Source of the DNA: Cycas panzhihuaensis
Taxonomy: Eukaryota; Cycadophyta
Assembly (NCBI GenBank): GCA_023213395.1
Contig: CM041465.1
Span: 211,923,741 to 211,987,740, forward strand
Direction: 5' to 3'
DNA: 64,000 bases
The position numbers and the translations under genes are program-made. Position 1 is the first letter of the stretch, and each line of letters starts with the position of its first letter. Shown piece after piece: positions 10,888 through 22,325 of this stretch. The notes under the pieces were generated by a model. It worked only from the letters and a program-made list of their open reading frames with translations, was not told the DNA's origin and did not search any database.

Positions 10888-11062
10888 ATCTTTTACAAGC
10901 ATGAAGGTGACAAGTATAGAGTTGCTAAACAAATGGGAATAAAGTTAGCCAATCATCATTAGCTTAATGATTGCTTGAAGGCTTGGATATTACTTCCTGA
11001 AGAAAATTACCTGAAAAGTGGATGGGAACTAGAATTGTTGGAAGTAAAGGCTGGTCCACCTC
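10888..11062 (+). pseudogene. BRCT-domain gene fragment
   Basis: The frame from 10888 reads IFYKHEGDKYRVAKQMGIKL, then ANHH-stop-LNDCLKAW, then ILLPEENYLKSGWELELLE. This fits the second half of a plant BRCT domain (KY-x-x-A-K ... NH-x-WL-x-DCLK-x-W-x-LLPE-x-x-Y-x-x-SG). The conserved Trp is a TAG here (TGG to TAG). BRCT domains bind phosphopeptides in DNA-damage proteins, and plant proteins of the At4g02110 type have this arrangement as I recall. It is either a host exon hit by element E or a captured fragment in an LTR element. Left of E at 5580-5639 I see no matching half. Confidence 0.7.
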
Positions 11063-11065
11063 ATT

Positions 11066-11623
11066 ATGAGATATAATCAAAACTCATACAACTATTCTAT
11101 TAGTTTACATGGGCCTCTTCAAGTAGAAGTAATGACTTATGGAAAACTGGAAAGAAATGAAAAGATTTCAGATTTAGAAAGTGGAGATAAATATAAAGAA
11201 TCTTCTCCAATATTAGTAAACCTTAATGACACTTACTTATTAGTGTTAGACAAGAAATTAAAAGAACAAGTTAAAAAATTATAAGAGTTTCATCAAGAGA
11301 ATTCATTTAATGATGAAAGACATGTGGATAAAGCTGTTAACAATACAGATGAGGATGGCACACCTATATTAAAAGTCATTAGGATACAAGATCATGCAAT
11401 ACAGAAAGAAAAAGATCCTATAAATCAAATCATAATTCTGACACATGATTTGAGTATACAAAAGAAAAAAATAATAAACTACGTGGAGAATAAGATAAAC
11501 TTATTGATAGTCGACAAAGATAAAATGTCAGTGTCATTCCCAAAAGAAAATATAACAATTTATAAAAATATCAAGTATATACCAAAATGGTCGCTAACGC
11601 CAAGAGTGATATCTATATTTTGA
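11066..11623 (+). pseudogene. Unassigned lysine-rich ORF after the BRCT fragment
   Basis: One frame runs from MRYNQNSYNYSISLHGPLQV to WSLTPRVISIF, interrupted by a single TAA near 11282 (a C-to-T change would explain CAA to TAA) and linked to the BRCT piece by a frameshift near 11060. It contains a possible helical LDKKLKEQVKKL stretch. I do not recognise a family. It may be the continuation of the BRCT gene without introns, which would imply a processed copy. Bases 11624-12229 hold only short frames and are AT-rich. Confidence 0.35.
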
Positions 11624-12229
11624 TTAGTTGAAGAGGGATCAATTGGTACTAATAACATTTCTTAACCAATATAAACAAAAATATTAATACTAACAATATC
11701 AATCTCACTTCTTAATCGACTAAATAATACGAATCAAAAAATTATATCATATATATCTAAGGATTTTTCAAAGGTCAACAAAACCATTTCGCTTCCTAAT
11801 AAATCTAAGAAATTTTCAAGTATTGGTAAAACCATACATTCCAAAATAATACTACATATGTTGACAACTTAAAGTAAAAATTGAATGGAAGATACCATGG
11901 CAACCATCTTTGTCTGGTAGGCAAAAGCATATAGGAATTCAACATTTTTGTAATCGACATCTACCAAAGAATTCTAATTGTCCCATAGTCCCATCAACTT
12001 ATTCAAGCTTGTTGTTATATATATATTCATTATTTGAAGTTCCAGCAAATACAATTCAACAACATATGTCAGATGATTATGATATTATTTTATCAACAAG
12101 AGGAGACATCAAGCTAATCATTATTAGGTTTTGAAGATGAAGCATTTCAAGAAGAAGTTTTTGTTATGATCCACCTTGAATGAAGTGATTAGCCAATCAT
12201 TTGAATTTGTTTCGTGGATGAAACATCTT

Positions 12230-12240
12230 AAGGAGGGGAA
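12230..12240 (+). promoter_or_regulatory. PPT-like tract before a short LTR
   Basis: AAGGAGGGGAA is a textbook polypurine tract one base before TGTTACAAACC. It implies that the sequence to its left (down to about 10886) is the 3' internal region of an LTR element. Confidence 0.65.
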
Positions 12241-12241
12241 T

Positions 12242-12494
12242 TGTTACAAACCTTCTTAAAGGTTAATCAATTATTATTAATTATAAAGGCATTTGCTGAA
12301 GAGTTGTGACCTTTTATTAAAGGGGCCTATTATGCATCTATAAATGAGGCCTTCAATGTATTGGGCATCATTCATTTTTCTATCAATCAAATGTATTGGT
12401 CTTGTGACTATTAAATCCATTGATTGACTTTGTGTGTCGTGGGTGCTCACTAAATCAATTGATTATGCTCTAGTTATGAAATTGGTTCATAACA
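12242..12494 (+). repeat. Short LTR flanked by PPT and PBS
   Basis: Starts TGTTACAAACC, ends TTGGTTCATAACA, 253 bp, and contains the TATA-like CTATAAATGAGG near 12339. A second, deleted copy lies at 13192-13366. Uniquely it has a PPT on its left and a primer-site sequence on its right, so it served as the 3' LTR of one unit and the 5' LTR of the next. Confidence 0.75.
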
Positions 12495-12496
12495 AG

Positions 12497-12510
12497 TAGT
12501 ATCGGAGCAC
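12497..12510 (+). promoter_or_regulatory. Primer-binding-site-like sequence
   Basis: TAGTATCGGAGCAC follows the LTR end after AG, the same two-base spacing as in element E. It matches the initiator-Met pattern TGGTATCxGAGC with G-to-A at the second base. Confidence 0.6.
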
Positions 12511-13191
12511 ATAAGATCCCTATCTAGAAGATATCTATTAGTAACCATACAAATAAGAATCCAATTCACCGCTAGAGCCTTACATACATAAATCTATAAT
12601 TGTGTCAAGGCAGAATAATTCCAACTATAACAACCAGCTAATACATCTACAACCGTATTAATATATTTTCGTTATACTAAGTATGAATCAATGCAGCTGC
12701 ATTCAATTGATCAACCCTTAATATATTCGTCATTAATATAGTCACTTCTACAACTGATTCCTTGCTCTCATAATCATCGTGACTAGCAACCCTATCCAAT
12801 CGTAGAAAGAGTTATACAAAATTACTGCACATTATTTTAGGCAACATTTAGTTCTTCCATTTGTATCGCCTTTATTTTTTCTTCATTCTGTCACCATACT
12901 TATCTTCCTATATCGTCTCTCCACTTTCTCTACATCGCTGGTTGACAACCACCATTAGGATCACAGAGCCATCATACCTCTTCGTAGTTGTGGCTAGAAT
13001 ACAAATAAATTAATGTTGCATTAATATAATTGCATTAATCCTCTATCTATTTCATCTGCTCATTCTTTCTGTTATGTTGACATTCTAGAACAACTAGTTA
13101 ATCATCTAAGCCACTGGCCAAACACTAACACGTTGATATGAGGAGGTACACTAACTAATAATCTATTTAAATGTGGCATATACATTATCAT
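12511..13191 (+). other. Non-coding interior between two short LTR copies
   Basis: About 680 bp with no open frame of note and no gag or pol motif. Being bounded by an LTR with PBS and a second LTR fragment, it resembles the interior of a TRIM-like element (a miniature LTR element). No PPT is visible before 13192. Confidence 0.45.
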
Positions 13192-13366
13192 TGTTAGCCT
13201 ATTATACACCTATAAATGAGGCCTTTAATGTATTGTACATCATTCATTTTTCTATCAATCAAATATATTGGTCTTGTGACTATTAAATCTACTGACTGGT
13301 TTCGTCTGTTGTGAGTGCTCACTAAATCGATTGATTATGCTCTAGTTACGAAATTGGTTCATAATA
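13192..13366 (+). repeat. Second, deleted copy of the short LTR
   Basis: TGTTA is followed directly by GCCTATTATACACCTATAAA, which matches 12326 onwards, so about 80 bp after the first five bases are missing. It ends TTCATAATA against TTCATAACA. Close match in between. Confidence 0.75.
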
Positions 13367-14983
13367 GACATAATGAAATTTACCCTTACCACTTATCACA
13401 TTTATTTTAGTGGTGAATAATACTAATCAAATATCACGATCACCTAATTTATTGATGAATGATGATGATGACACCACCTTATTTATGTTGATAAAGGACC
13501 TAGTTACTTATTAGAGAGTTGTTATTGAGATGATGTTATTTATCCACCTAATTATTAGACATGTATACATCTCATATATTGATTATTTGATTACTTGGAA
13601 CCTAAATTAGTTGTTAAGGAGTCTAATTAATGTATGATAAGTATTTATTAGTGAGAAATTTGACATTCCATGTATGACAAGAGACATAGAAATATATTTT
13701 TTATACTACCTTATTATAACTAACTTAATTTGGCTAAGTAGTACACTCTATTCCCGAGTTAGTTTGTTTAGGTTATTGACTATTAGTTGATAAAATTTTA
13801 TTAGTTGCCAAAAGAAAGCTACAAAGCATATATAGAAGGAGAAAGCATACATATATATCTTGTAGGTAAGAGGCGAGAAAATAGATTTATAAGCTACTCT
13901 TGTATAACATATTAGCTCATAGCTAGTGTTGTTATTCTCGTATATAATAGGCAAGATATACCGCTTCTCATGTAATAATATATTAGCTTAATAGTTAGTG
14001 TTATTTAATATTTTACTTTATATATTGATCAACCACATATAAGAAACACTCCTTATAGAGCTAATGATTATAGAGGCTAGTTACCTATATAGTTTAGTAG
14101 ATGGTTATTATTTTGTAGGAAAATCAATAATCATTTTGGTTCATGAGATTTTAAATTAGTAGAGTTGATTATCACAACTTTACAAATAAAGATATAAAGT
14201 TGTTAAGAAGAGACTTTTATATCATGACAAGTTGAGAGCTATGAATTATTTTTTATTAGTTGATTAATGATGATTTATAGGTGTTTTATAAGTGGTTGGT
14301 CATAGTTGCTCATAATTAATTATAGACTATAGGATTTACTTAAATAAGTTATAGGTGATTTAGTTATTCAACTTAATACTGGATTTAGATAAAGGTTTAA
14401 AAGTTCTAGCATAAAGATAAAGTATATGAAGATAAATTTCAAAGTCATAAATATTGAATATTTGAAGATATTAAACATTAAGAGGAAATGTTGGGATATA
14501 TAATATTTAATATAAAATTATAGACCCATATAATCTCACACATAAAAATATTAATAAATATAACAATACACACATAGTCATGTAATACTCTTATTAGAAG
14601 ATGAAGAAAATCAAAGATTATATAGGCTATTCATGAAGTAACTAAATCTATGAATATGTATGCACACCACTTGAGAACTTGAGAAAGGATTGAGAAAAGA
14701 GTATGAATTCATTTGAGATTAACAAAGAGGAGTTCCTAACTCCAACCTCCTCCTATGGTTTTTCCTCCTAAGTTTTACACGTATAAAGTTTTTCTCTTAT
14801 GGCACATATTTATTCATTTATGGTGATATTTCTTATGCTTTATGATTTATTATATTACTTTGCATATTAATCTTACATCTTATATTTATATATATATTCT
14901 TCATATTACTTATGATATATTATGACTCATAATTAAATTTTTCATTGATATAATTAAGCTTTATAGATAAGTATATTCTAACA
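13367..14983 (+). mobile_element. H1: 3' end of a copia-like element (3' region, PPT, LTR)
   Basis: A 1.1-kb AT-rich 3' region (13367-14478) without coding motifs, then the PPT TAAGAGGAAA (14479-14488), then an LTR of 495 bp (14489-14983) starting TGTTGGGATAT and ending TATTCTAACA. The whole unit aligns with the reverse complement of 45595-47280 (H2): for example ACTTATCACA...GATGACACCA, TTGTTATTGAGATGATGTT and CTCACACATAAAAATATT. Copia assignment rests on the LTR start and end only. Confidence 0.65.
14489..14983 (+). repeat. H1 3' LTR
   Basis: Starts TGTTGGGATATATAATA after the PPT and ends ATTCTAACA. Contains ATCTCACACATAAAAATATT, shared with H2. No primer site follows, as expected for a 3' LTR. 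Confidence 0.65.
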
Positions 14984-15481
14984 ATTTATTAGAGAATGAA
15001 AATTTCTAATATATTATTAGAATGTATTTAAAATTTTTAGTAGGTTATCCTTACTTATCCTAGTTGTTACGACATTATAAGGGTACTCCCCTAATATACT
15101 TATAAAGAGAATCCTTCTCCATCATTGAGGAACTTCAACCCATCTCTATTGGCATATCTATAATAGATGTTTTATGAAGTTGCCTCTACATTGGAACCTT
15201 GTGAGATTAGTTTTATTTTCATTCAATAATTAACCAAACCTCTTTTATACTTTGATCCTAAGGAATCCCCTTCCTTAGAAGAGAGAGAGTACTGACTTCT
15301 CTCTCCCTTGTTCATTAGCAGTGAAACCCTTGATTATATGCTATAAAGGATGGTTATTGATAATAAACCATTTATTAATTCCATGCATATCTATATGCTC
15401 TAAGAGTTAAGCATTGATGCCCTTAAGCCCATTCCTTAAAAGTGCCATGGATATAATGGAATCTCTAAACCCCCCCTTAGA

Positions 15482-15670
15482 ATGGTTATCATCCCTCTTA
15501 CCCTTCAAAATAAAATCAAACCCAGTGAGATTACTATCTTGGATATTAATGTGGATTATAACCTTCTTCTAGAAGGCCATGGATTAACTAGATGGAAGTT
15601 ATTTATTCCACTCATTAGGGATAACTTAAATTTATTTATAATGGAAAGTCCATATCATATAATGCCATGA
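15482..15670 (+). pseudogene. G protease C-terminal part
   Basis: ILDINVDYNLLLEGHGLT matches the element A stretch DVDVDYNLLLGRPWLDQ, which closes the retropepsin of Tat elements (glycine-rich flap/ALLG-like end). The catalytic Asp motif upstream is not preserved. Bases 15671-16380 are a linker with scattered acidic peptides and no clear domain. Confidence 0.6.
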
Positions 15671-16379
15671 GTAAGGCCAACCTAATCTGTAGTCATTTCT
15701 ATAAGTTATCTTAAAAAATGAAGAGAATAAAGAAGGCATAGATCCTTTACTCTATAATGAAGGAGCCAAGTTTGATCAAGATCTAACCCTATTTAAGTTA
15801 TAGATGGTTTACTTTGCACCTATAGGAGTTAGCTACTATAGCTATATAGGTGTGTTGGATGATACCTAATCTGGTGATATTCAACTTTATACTGAGGAAG
15901 TTTATATGCTTAAGAGAGCTATAAGTGATCCTAACCCTATTAGACCATAAATTGAGTCATCCCTCACTCTCCTTTCCTATAATACATGCCCTCTATCGAA
16001 TTCACCATCCCATAATAAACTGTCATTTCATGACCTTCCTCTTTCTTAAGATTTGATCCATATAGAAGTCATAGACTATGCGTATTACTTCAAGAATGAT
16101 GAAGCCCTCCTTGAGTATTTATAAGGATCCACTCCTAATCTTTCCTTGAACCACCATAAATTGGGGTCCCAAAAATGCCTTATTGTATACTCCTTATTAG
16201 CTGACCCTTATTAAAGTAGGACTACCTTAGATTCTCTTATTAAGAAAGTCCCTTCCTAATTTAAGGAGAAAAATATCCTACTTATGGGGGAGACCATAAA
16301 CATAACTATTACTCCTAACAAGGTTATTAACGTAAGAGTGAAATTCACTCTTAAAGATATTGAATAACATATTAAACTT

Positions 16380-17210
16380 TTTAGATTTCTAAGGTATTTT
16401 TACATGGGATTATACTTACATGCAAGGCATCAACCTCAATGTTGTCACACACAACATCACCATCTATCTAGGTGCTAAGCCAATTAGGTAGAAACAATGC
16501 CTCCTTCACCTAAATCTATAAGTTATAATGAAGATGGATATGGAGAAGCTCCATGATATTGGCCTAATTAAATCTACAGACTATCCTAATTAGGTCTCTA
16601 ACATAGTCCCACTGATCAAGAAGAATGGGATGATTTATATTTATATTGATTTTAAGATATCAATAATGCTTATCCTAAGGATAATTTCTCCTTACCTTTC
16701 ATTAATCTCATTACCAATCAAATGGTAGGATTTGAAGCCATGTCACTCATCGATAACTTCTTCAATTATAATCAAATCTAAATATCCCCTAATAACTACC
16801 ATAAGATAGAATTTACTACCCCTTCGAGCACTTTTGCTTGCAAAGCAATGCCTTTTGGCCTTAAGAATATTAGTGCAACCTACCAATGTACCATGCATTT
16901 CATTTTCTATGATCTCATTAATAAAATTTGGGAAATTTATATGGATGATTTGCTTAGGATCTCCCATAAATAAGCCAACCATCTTATAAACCTTATAAAA
17001 CTTTTCTTCGTGTGGTCAATATCATGTTATCTTAACCCACATAAATGTATTTTTTCTATTATAGTTCACAAATGTTTGGGATTTATTATCTCAAAAGAGA
17101 GGATTAAAGTAGAAAGTAAGAAGGTTAAGACCATCCTTGAGATACCCCCTCTCGAACCTAAACTTAAATTAAGTCATTTCTTAGAAGACTTGGTTTCTAG
17201 TATTTCTTAG
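16380..17210 (+). pseudogene. G reverse transcriptase
   Basis: From about 16735 the frame gives MSLIDNFFNYNQI, then ISPNNYHKIEFTTPSSTFAC, KAMPFGLKNISATYQ and IYMDDLL, matching A's MSLMDGFSGYNQI ... AMPFGLKNAGTTYQ ... VFMDDMM. The catalytic YMDD is preserved. Stops (TAA for CAA after NQI) and indels break it. 17010-17210 continues into the thumb (KVKTILEIPPLEPKLKLSHF, where A has KVKAILDMPPPRTQRQIKLF). Confidence 0.75.
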
Positions 17211-17884
17211 TAAATTTTATCATGAATGTTAAATTAATCACAAACCTCCTTAAGAAGGGAGTTCCTCTTGCTTAGACACTAGCTACCCAAGCCTTATTTG
17301 AGAAGCTAAAGAGTGGTCTTATCTCTATTAAAGAGTCACTAGATGTTCTGCTCACTTAAGAGCATGATTTGGGAGTTAAATATAATTTCTACTTTATTAG
17401 TTGTACTCTTGTTATAGTAAAAATTAATTATACCCACATGAAAAAGGGAGTGCCTTGCACTTGTCTATACTACCAAAAAGCTCTAACACTATTTGCTTGA
17501 TAATACTATATGAGTAATCATTTAATCAAACCCACTTTGTTTTATCTTATCTAAGTCTAATCCTATAAGATAAGCTAAGAAGTAGGCAATCCTACTTCAA
17601 GAGTTTAACCTTCAAATGGTCAAACAAAAATTTAAATAGAGGATGATGGTTGCTAAGTAACTAGCTCATGTAGCCTTTCCCAATCCTACCAATACTTCTA
17701 TAGATGATTTACTCTCTAATGAGTACATCTTGTCCATAAGCTTAGGTGACCATGAGTGGTATGTAGACATTGTCTAATATCTAGCTTGCCAAGCCTATCC
17801 CAATAGTGCAAACTCTAAATAAAAACATATTAGGGACATGGCCCCCCAATACTTTATAATTGATGATACACTCTATAAGAGGTC
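17211..17884 (+). pseudogene. G RNase H and start of integrase
   Basis: Fragments of the connection and RNase H domain run to about 17780. Near 17845 the frame gives PQYFIIDDTLYKR, the usual stretch just before the zinc-binding part of gypsy integrase (A: HHLVDGVLYKRS). The gene is cut at 17884 by element A. The next residues are at 34177 and align to A's without a missing residue. Confidence 0.7.
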
Positions 17885-20413
17885 CCAAATACTCACTGTG
17901 GTGGTGATCCTACATCTAGCAAAGGGATATAAAAAGCACTACACTAACTAGGCTAGGCAAAGGATCTCACCGCAGACATCCGTCTTGTGGGAGCGGGTTC
18001 GGAATGCAAGGTGCCCGGTTGCTTCCAGTAGCCATGCAAAATAGGGACTTCCTACCCTTCGAATGGCCGGCAAGGAAAGGGAACGCCTTGCGCATTACGT
18101 CTTCTCAAGGTAATGAGAAGGCAACGAAGGGCAACTAATCTAATGTGCAAACGGATGTGGTGCAAGGTGTGGTCAAGGGTACAATATAATTGGGCTTTCA
18201 CGCCTATGCTATGTAAAGGTGAAAATAGTGCAAGAAAGCAAATGCAAAGAAAAGATTATTTTCCCCTTTTTCTTTATGTTCTTTTATCCTTTCTTATATG
18301 TTCAAGCAAATGCAAAAAGACAAAAACAGCATAAAAGGAAAACACGAAAGAAACGAGAGGAGTACCTGGATCCGGCGTTTCCAGTAGAAGTACGGCTAAT
18401 CTCGCTAGGTTCCGCTCCCTCTTTCTCCTTTCTCCACGCATGCAACGCTTGGCCGGTGGAAAGGGGTTCACTTACCTCCCCTTGAGCATGCGGAACTAAA
18501 TGAAACGAAAGGACGAAAAAAAGAAACTCGCAACTAAAGAAGAGAAATACCGTATGAGAGCTAACCTAATGGGTCCACCTCACGCACCACTTCCACCAAC
18601 ACGATCCTGCAAACAAGCCTGAAAAGCACCTTCCTCTCGAAAGAGAGGCTACAAAATACTCCAGGAGATATATGTATGTATATGTAAACTGAAATCAACT
18701 AAACTAAATAAACTAAGCTATGCATTAGAATGTAGCAAAAACGAAATAAGAGTGCACGAGATACTCTCACACTACCAAATGCCACAAACACACGAAATAG
18801 AACTGAGTATAGCCTCGGGATGGCTAACTCACCCACGGGAGGTCTCCACGGAGTTCGGGAAAGAAACACCAGGTGGTAACAAGGTGGATGCGGATTACCT
18901 CAAACCGGCGGGACGCCCGGCCAAAGTCCCCAGGCTTCCTTGACTCGCTTCTTGAGAAAGCATGTTTGGCAAGGTGAAGAGGACAAGGACTAAACCCTTG
19001 GAGAGAGAAGGACGGCAATGGGGACTAACCCCGCCTACCTCCCTCGAATCCTCGTGTATATACCCTTGCACTGGCTGACTAAGGAAAGAGTAAAAGAGGG
19101 CCTTGGAGAAAATGGAGAGGCTCTAAGGAAAAATACCAGAGAGTGGCTTTGATTCAAGATAGCACTACAAGGTAGCTATGGCTAATGGTGATCACTTTCA
19201 TTTAGAAGTAAAAGAGATAAAACAAGAGGAATGAATGGACTACTTGTTGGTAAAAACAAGAAAATTGCAAATATAGACAAGGGATTGCAAGTAAAAAGGA
19301 AAAGGAAGTGTAAGTACAAACAAATAAGAAATTACAAGTGAAAACTAAGGGGTACCTTGTGTAGAGAGACTAAGTATGATTTCTGCCACTTGGGACAACA
19401 GCAATGGAGGTCAAACAGAGGCTGGTTATGAGTATTTCTTTGAGGTTTGAATGCAAGAGGCTCCCAAAGTTGGAGCCGTGGAGTAAACCTTTGGGGCAGC
19501 TTCTTGGTTGAAGGAGACCCTTGAATCTCTGAGCACCTGCAAAAGGGAGTAGAGCGGGTGGAGAGTAGTAAGGCGAATGGCCCCGTAAAATCCATCGATG
19601 GCACTGCTTCACCCTCTTCGATTCTTGTACATGAAGTTATTTTCTGTGTGTCTTCCTATGTGTAGTCCTTTGGAAAATTCTCTTGGAAGTTTGAAAAATG
19701 GGCCAAAAGTCCTAAAAATAGGGAGGAAAATTCCCTTTATCCCCTGCTCACAGCAGTGAATGTTGGGGATGTCGTGGTGTCCAATCGAACGAAGCTACGC
19801 GGCAGTTTCGCAAAAAAAGCAAAAATTATCGCGTGGTTCTCTTTTTTTAAATTTCAAACAACAGATCACGGCAAACTCTGCAGCATCGCTTCAAACTCGT
19901 GGTACCGCTTAGTTTACCGTGGTATCACCGAAAGTAAAAAGAAGAGAAAACAAGCAAGAAAATCAGTTTTGAGGCAAAAATGTAAGCTAACCATGAGTCA
20001 AATCCGCTTGAGGGAAGGCCCAGGCAGTGGGCAAGCACCCAAAAGACCCAAAAAGTCCTAACTGAGGATCGAGTTTGACTTAGAAAGGATGGTAACACAG
20101 ACGACATGTCACAGCACGAACAAGTAAACTAGGGGAAACAATCCCAGGAAACTGTGGAGACACCATGGATGGTTGTACGCCATACGGGGTGTAACATTCG
20201 CTGAGGAATGCCCCCGCTGTGAATCGTCATAGGCTGAAGGCGTGCCGTTAGGCACATGCATTATGAGCAAGCAGACAAGCAATGCGTGCAGGCAGGCATA
20301 TGTCAAACAAACTACTCTAAATAACCTGAATCAAACCAAGGCAAGGAACGTAAGAGAATATACCTGAACAAACCTGCGCCGACATGTCTCGAGTCCATTC
20401 CCGTAGGGAAACA
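17885..20413 (-). repeat. A 3' LTR
   Basis: Pairs over its whole length with 31611-34171. Shared blocks include GGTGATCCTACATCTAGCAA, AGGTGCC(C/T)GGTTGCTTCCAG, GAGGTCTCCACGGAGTTCG and TGAGTCCATTCCCGTAG. The outer end is altered (CCAAAT where the other LTR has TGAAAT). Many small deletions distinguish the copies. Short frames inside are shadows; no gene is seen. Confidence 0.92.
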
Positions 20414-20424
20414 TTGCCCTCGGC
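20414..20424 (-). promoter_or_regulatory. A polypurine tract
   Basis: On the minus strand GCCGAGGGCAA lies directly before the LTR start TGTTTCCC. It is degenerate compared with F (CCAAGGGGGTAG) at the same site. Confidence 0.55.
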
Positions 20425-20762
20425 GCAGAGTCTCACCGCCTAAGCGTAATGTGATGGCGACGTCGATAATAAAAAATATAAGTAGCACATGCATATATAT
20501 ATATAAATAATAAAGAGCAAAGACGTGGACCAAGGGCGAGGCGAGTGTCGTGGCGTAACACGTGGATGAGGGAGACAAAGACGAGGACAACGTGGGATTG
20601 CCTATCGCCGCCCAAACATCGACCTGAAACTGAGATAAGCAAGTAAAACGGGATGCCCCCGTTGCCAAGGTGCAACGTGAAGTAAGAGGGCGTCCAGCAA
20701 ATAGGGCAAGCAGTCTAACTAACAGCAACTGGAGACTTGGGCACGGGCTGGCCAGGCAAGCC

Positions 20763-21180
20763 TCAAGGGTGGTCATCTAGAAGAGGGAGGCGACGCTCAA
20801 GGATGAGGTGGACGAGGCTGTCAGCCTCAGCGTTGAGGTGCCTCGGGATATGCTGAATATCTGCTGATGAGAAACAAGCCAGAAGGGACCTGGCGGCAGA
20901 CGCGAGGGTTCTCAAGTGAGGGCATCGCACCTGGTAAACCTGGGTGAGATGGGACACCACGACCTGAGAATCGCAAAACAACACGATGGACCCACGATGG
21001 AAACAGAGAGCATCGGTAAGCGCCTCAATAACGGCCGTGTACTCGGCTTCGTTATTGGTAGCCTCAGAAGAAAGACCCTAACGCAAGTAATCGTGTCCCG
21101 AGGGGCCGCAAGAATCACGCAGCGGGCCAAGGTCCGGGTTGCCGCGACTTCCACCATCCAGAAACGAGAAGAGACATGAC
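20763..21180 (-). pseudogene. A additional RNase H (aRNH)
   Basis: Minus-strand frames give FLDGGSRGNPDLGPL (first catalytic Asp region), TNNEAEYTAVIEALTDAL (catalytic Glu), LFCDSQVVVSHL (catalytic Asp) and HIPRHLNAEADSLVH (C-terminal Asp). These are the four RNase H core motifs in order, over about 140 residues. Two frames are needed, so at least one frameshift and a stop after YLR are present. It sits after integrase and just before the 3' LTR, as in Tat elements. It would help remove RNA during cDNA synthesis. Confidence 0.8.
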
Positions 21181-21639
21181 TGGATACTAAGCTCGTAGCA
21201 AACAAATAGTGATGAAAGCGAAGCAAAGACTCAAATGGCGTGGAAAAGTATGACCAAGAAGGGTAGGAGGATCTAGCAATGAGATTACCCAAGAACGAAA
21301 GCAAGCGCCCCGACAATCGGGTCAAGTGGGCAGAGAAAGACGCCTGGTGCCAAAGGTTGCTTTGAAAGCAAAACATGCCCTGACGGGAGCATTTCCTTTG
21401 GGGACCCTGTGAGTGAGAAAGGGCTGCAAAACGAGTCCGTATGTGAAACGAGCCAAACGAGTATAAAATCGCACGCATGGGAGTAGTGTGCAAACCGATG
21501 CGTAAGGGCCCCGCAAAAGTGCGATAATGAGGCGTCATAAATGCCCCGCAAGAGAGGGTAAAAAGGGTATCCATAAAGCACAATGGGTGACAGGCCGTAA
21601 GGCAAAGGCCATCGTGGCAATGAGATGGTCCCAACGATC

Positions 21640-22270
21640 GCCGCAGAGCCAAAGTGGAAGAATCGTTAGGGCCCCCGCCTACATAAGGGAAAACGATGAA
21701 AATCGAATTCATTTTCACCGGCCTCATGCGAAACCGCAGCATTTTCCTTACGACGCCGAGCACTACCCGACTTTGGAGGCACGAGGAGACAATCATTGTC
21801 ATATTCGAGAGAGGAGGTAGTTGTCACGACCCACGAGATGAGATGGCGATCGGGCTAGACCCGATGAGTGGATCTCACGAAACCCTCATCATTTCAAAAT
21901 TTAAAGTTTATTACTTTTAGTTAATTTTAATGCATTTTATGCCCCTTATGGGCAATTAGAGGCCTCCTGAGTCCGAATCGACCCGGAAGAGGCGGGGACC
22001 TGGGCATTAGGCAGCCCTAGTCCCGGTGGGCCCCACGGGGGTCCACCACAAAAAATTTTAATTTTCTGGGCCGAAACCCCCATTTTTAGAGGGGTTGCCG
22101 GTGGTACCGTGGCCAAGATCACGGCACCGTGATCTTAGCTGCGGGATCGCTGCGGAAGAACGATCGTCATGAGACCGCCCAAACTCACGGCATCGCTAAA
22201 TTTGGAGTGGTAATGCATGTAAAATCGTAAAAGTAGAAATGGGGCTAAACAACCCCAAAACCGTAAATGA
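21640..22270 (-). other. Conserved non-coding block of A between antisense gene and aRNH
   Basis: Counterpart of 1840-2300 in F: AAATGGGGGTTT, GGGACTAGGGCT, GCATTAAAATTAACTAAAAG and GTGAAAATGAATTC, followed by TTATGTAGGCGGGGG on the minus strand. No shared reading frame. It lies upstream of both the aRNH (minus) and the antisense gene (plus), so it could hold a two-way promoter. Confidence 0.55.
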
Positions 22271-22325
22271 TAACCGACACACCGCTAGAGCCTAGACAAC
22301 TACTAGAGACCGATTTTGATTAACT

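Larger units (their letters stand above)
15000..17884 (+). mobile_element. G, part 1: decayed Tat-type Ty3/gypsy element
   Basis: Contains the end of a retropepsin, RT, RNase H and the start of integrase, all on the plus strand. It stops abruptly at 17884, inside integrase, at the AGGTC duplicated by element A. It resumes at 34172 and again at 41054. Protein order and sequence follow element A closely (for example VDYNLLL, AMPFGLKN, YKRS). The 5' LTR and gag are not seen; 15000-15480 holds no recognisable gene. Very AT-rich, with many TAG/TAA stops. Confidence 0.85.

Noticed and set aside
18000-18100. Possible separate gene or tRNA near the left edge of A
   Set aside because: The same bases recur at 31740-31840 in the other LTR of A, so they are LTR sequence; I saw no tRNA-like fold.
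19756-20061. 101-codon plus-strand frame in the A 3' LTR
   Set aside because: Not open in the partner LTR (33515-33820 region reads differently) and no family resemblance; LTR by-product.
20312-20776. 154-codon minus-strand frame across the LTR/internal boundary of A
   Set aside because: It crosses the PPT and LTR start and is in a different frame from the aRNH; a chance frame in CpG-rich sequence.
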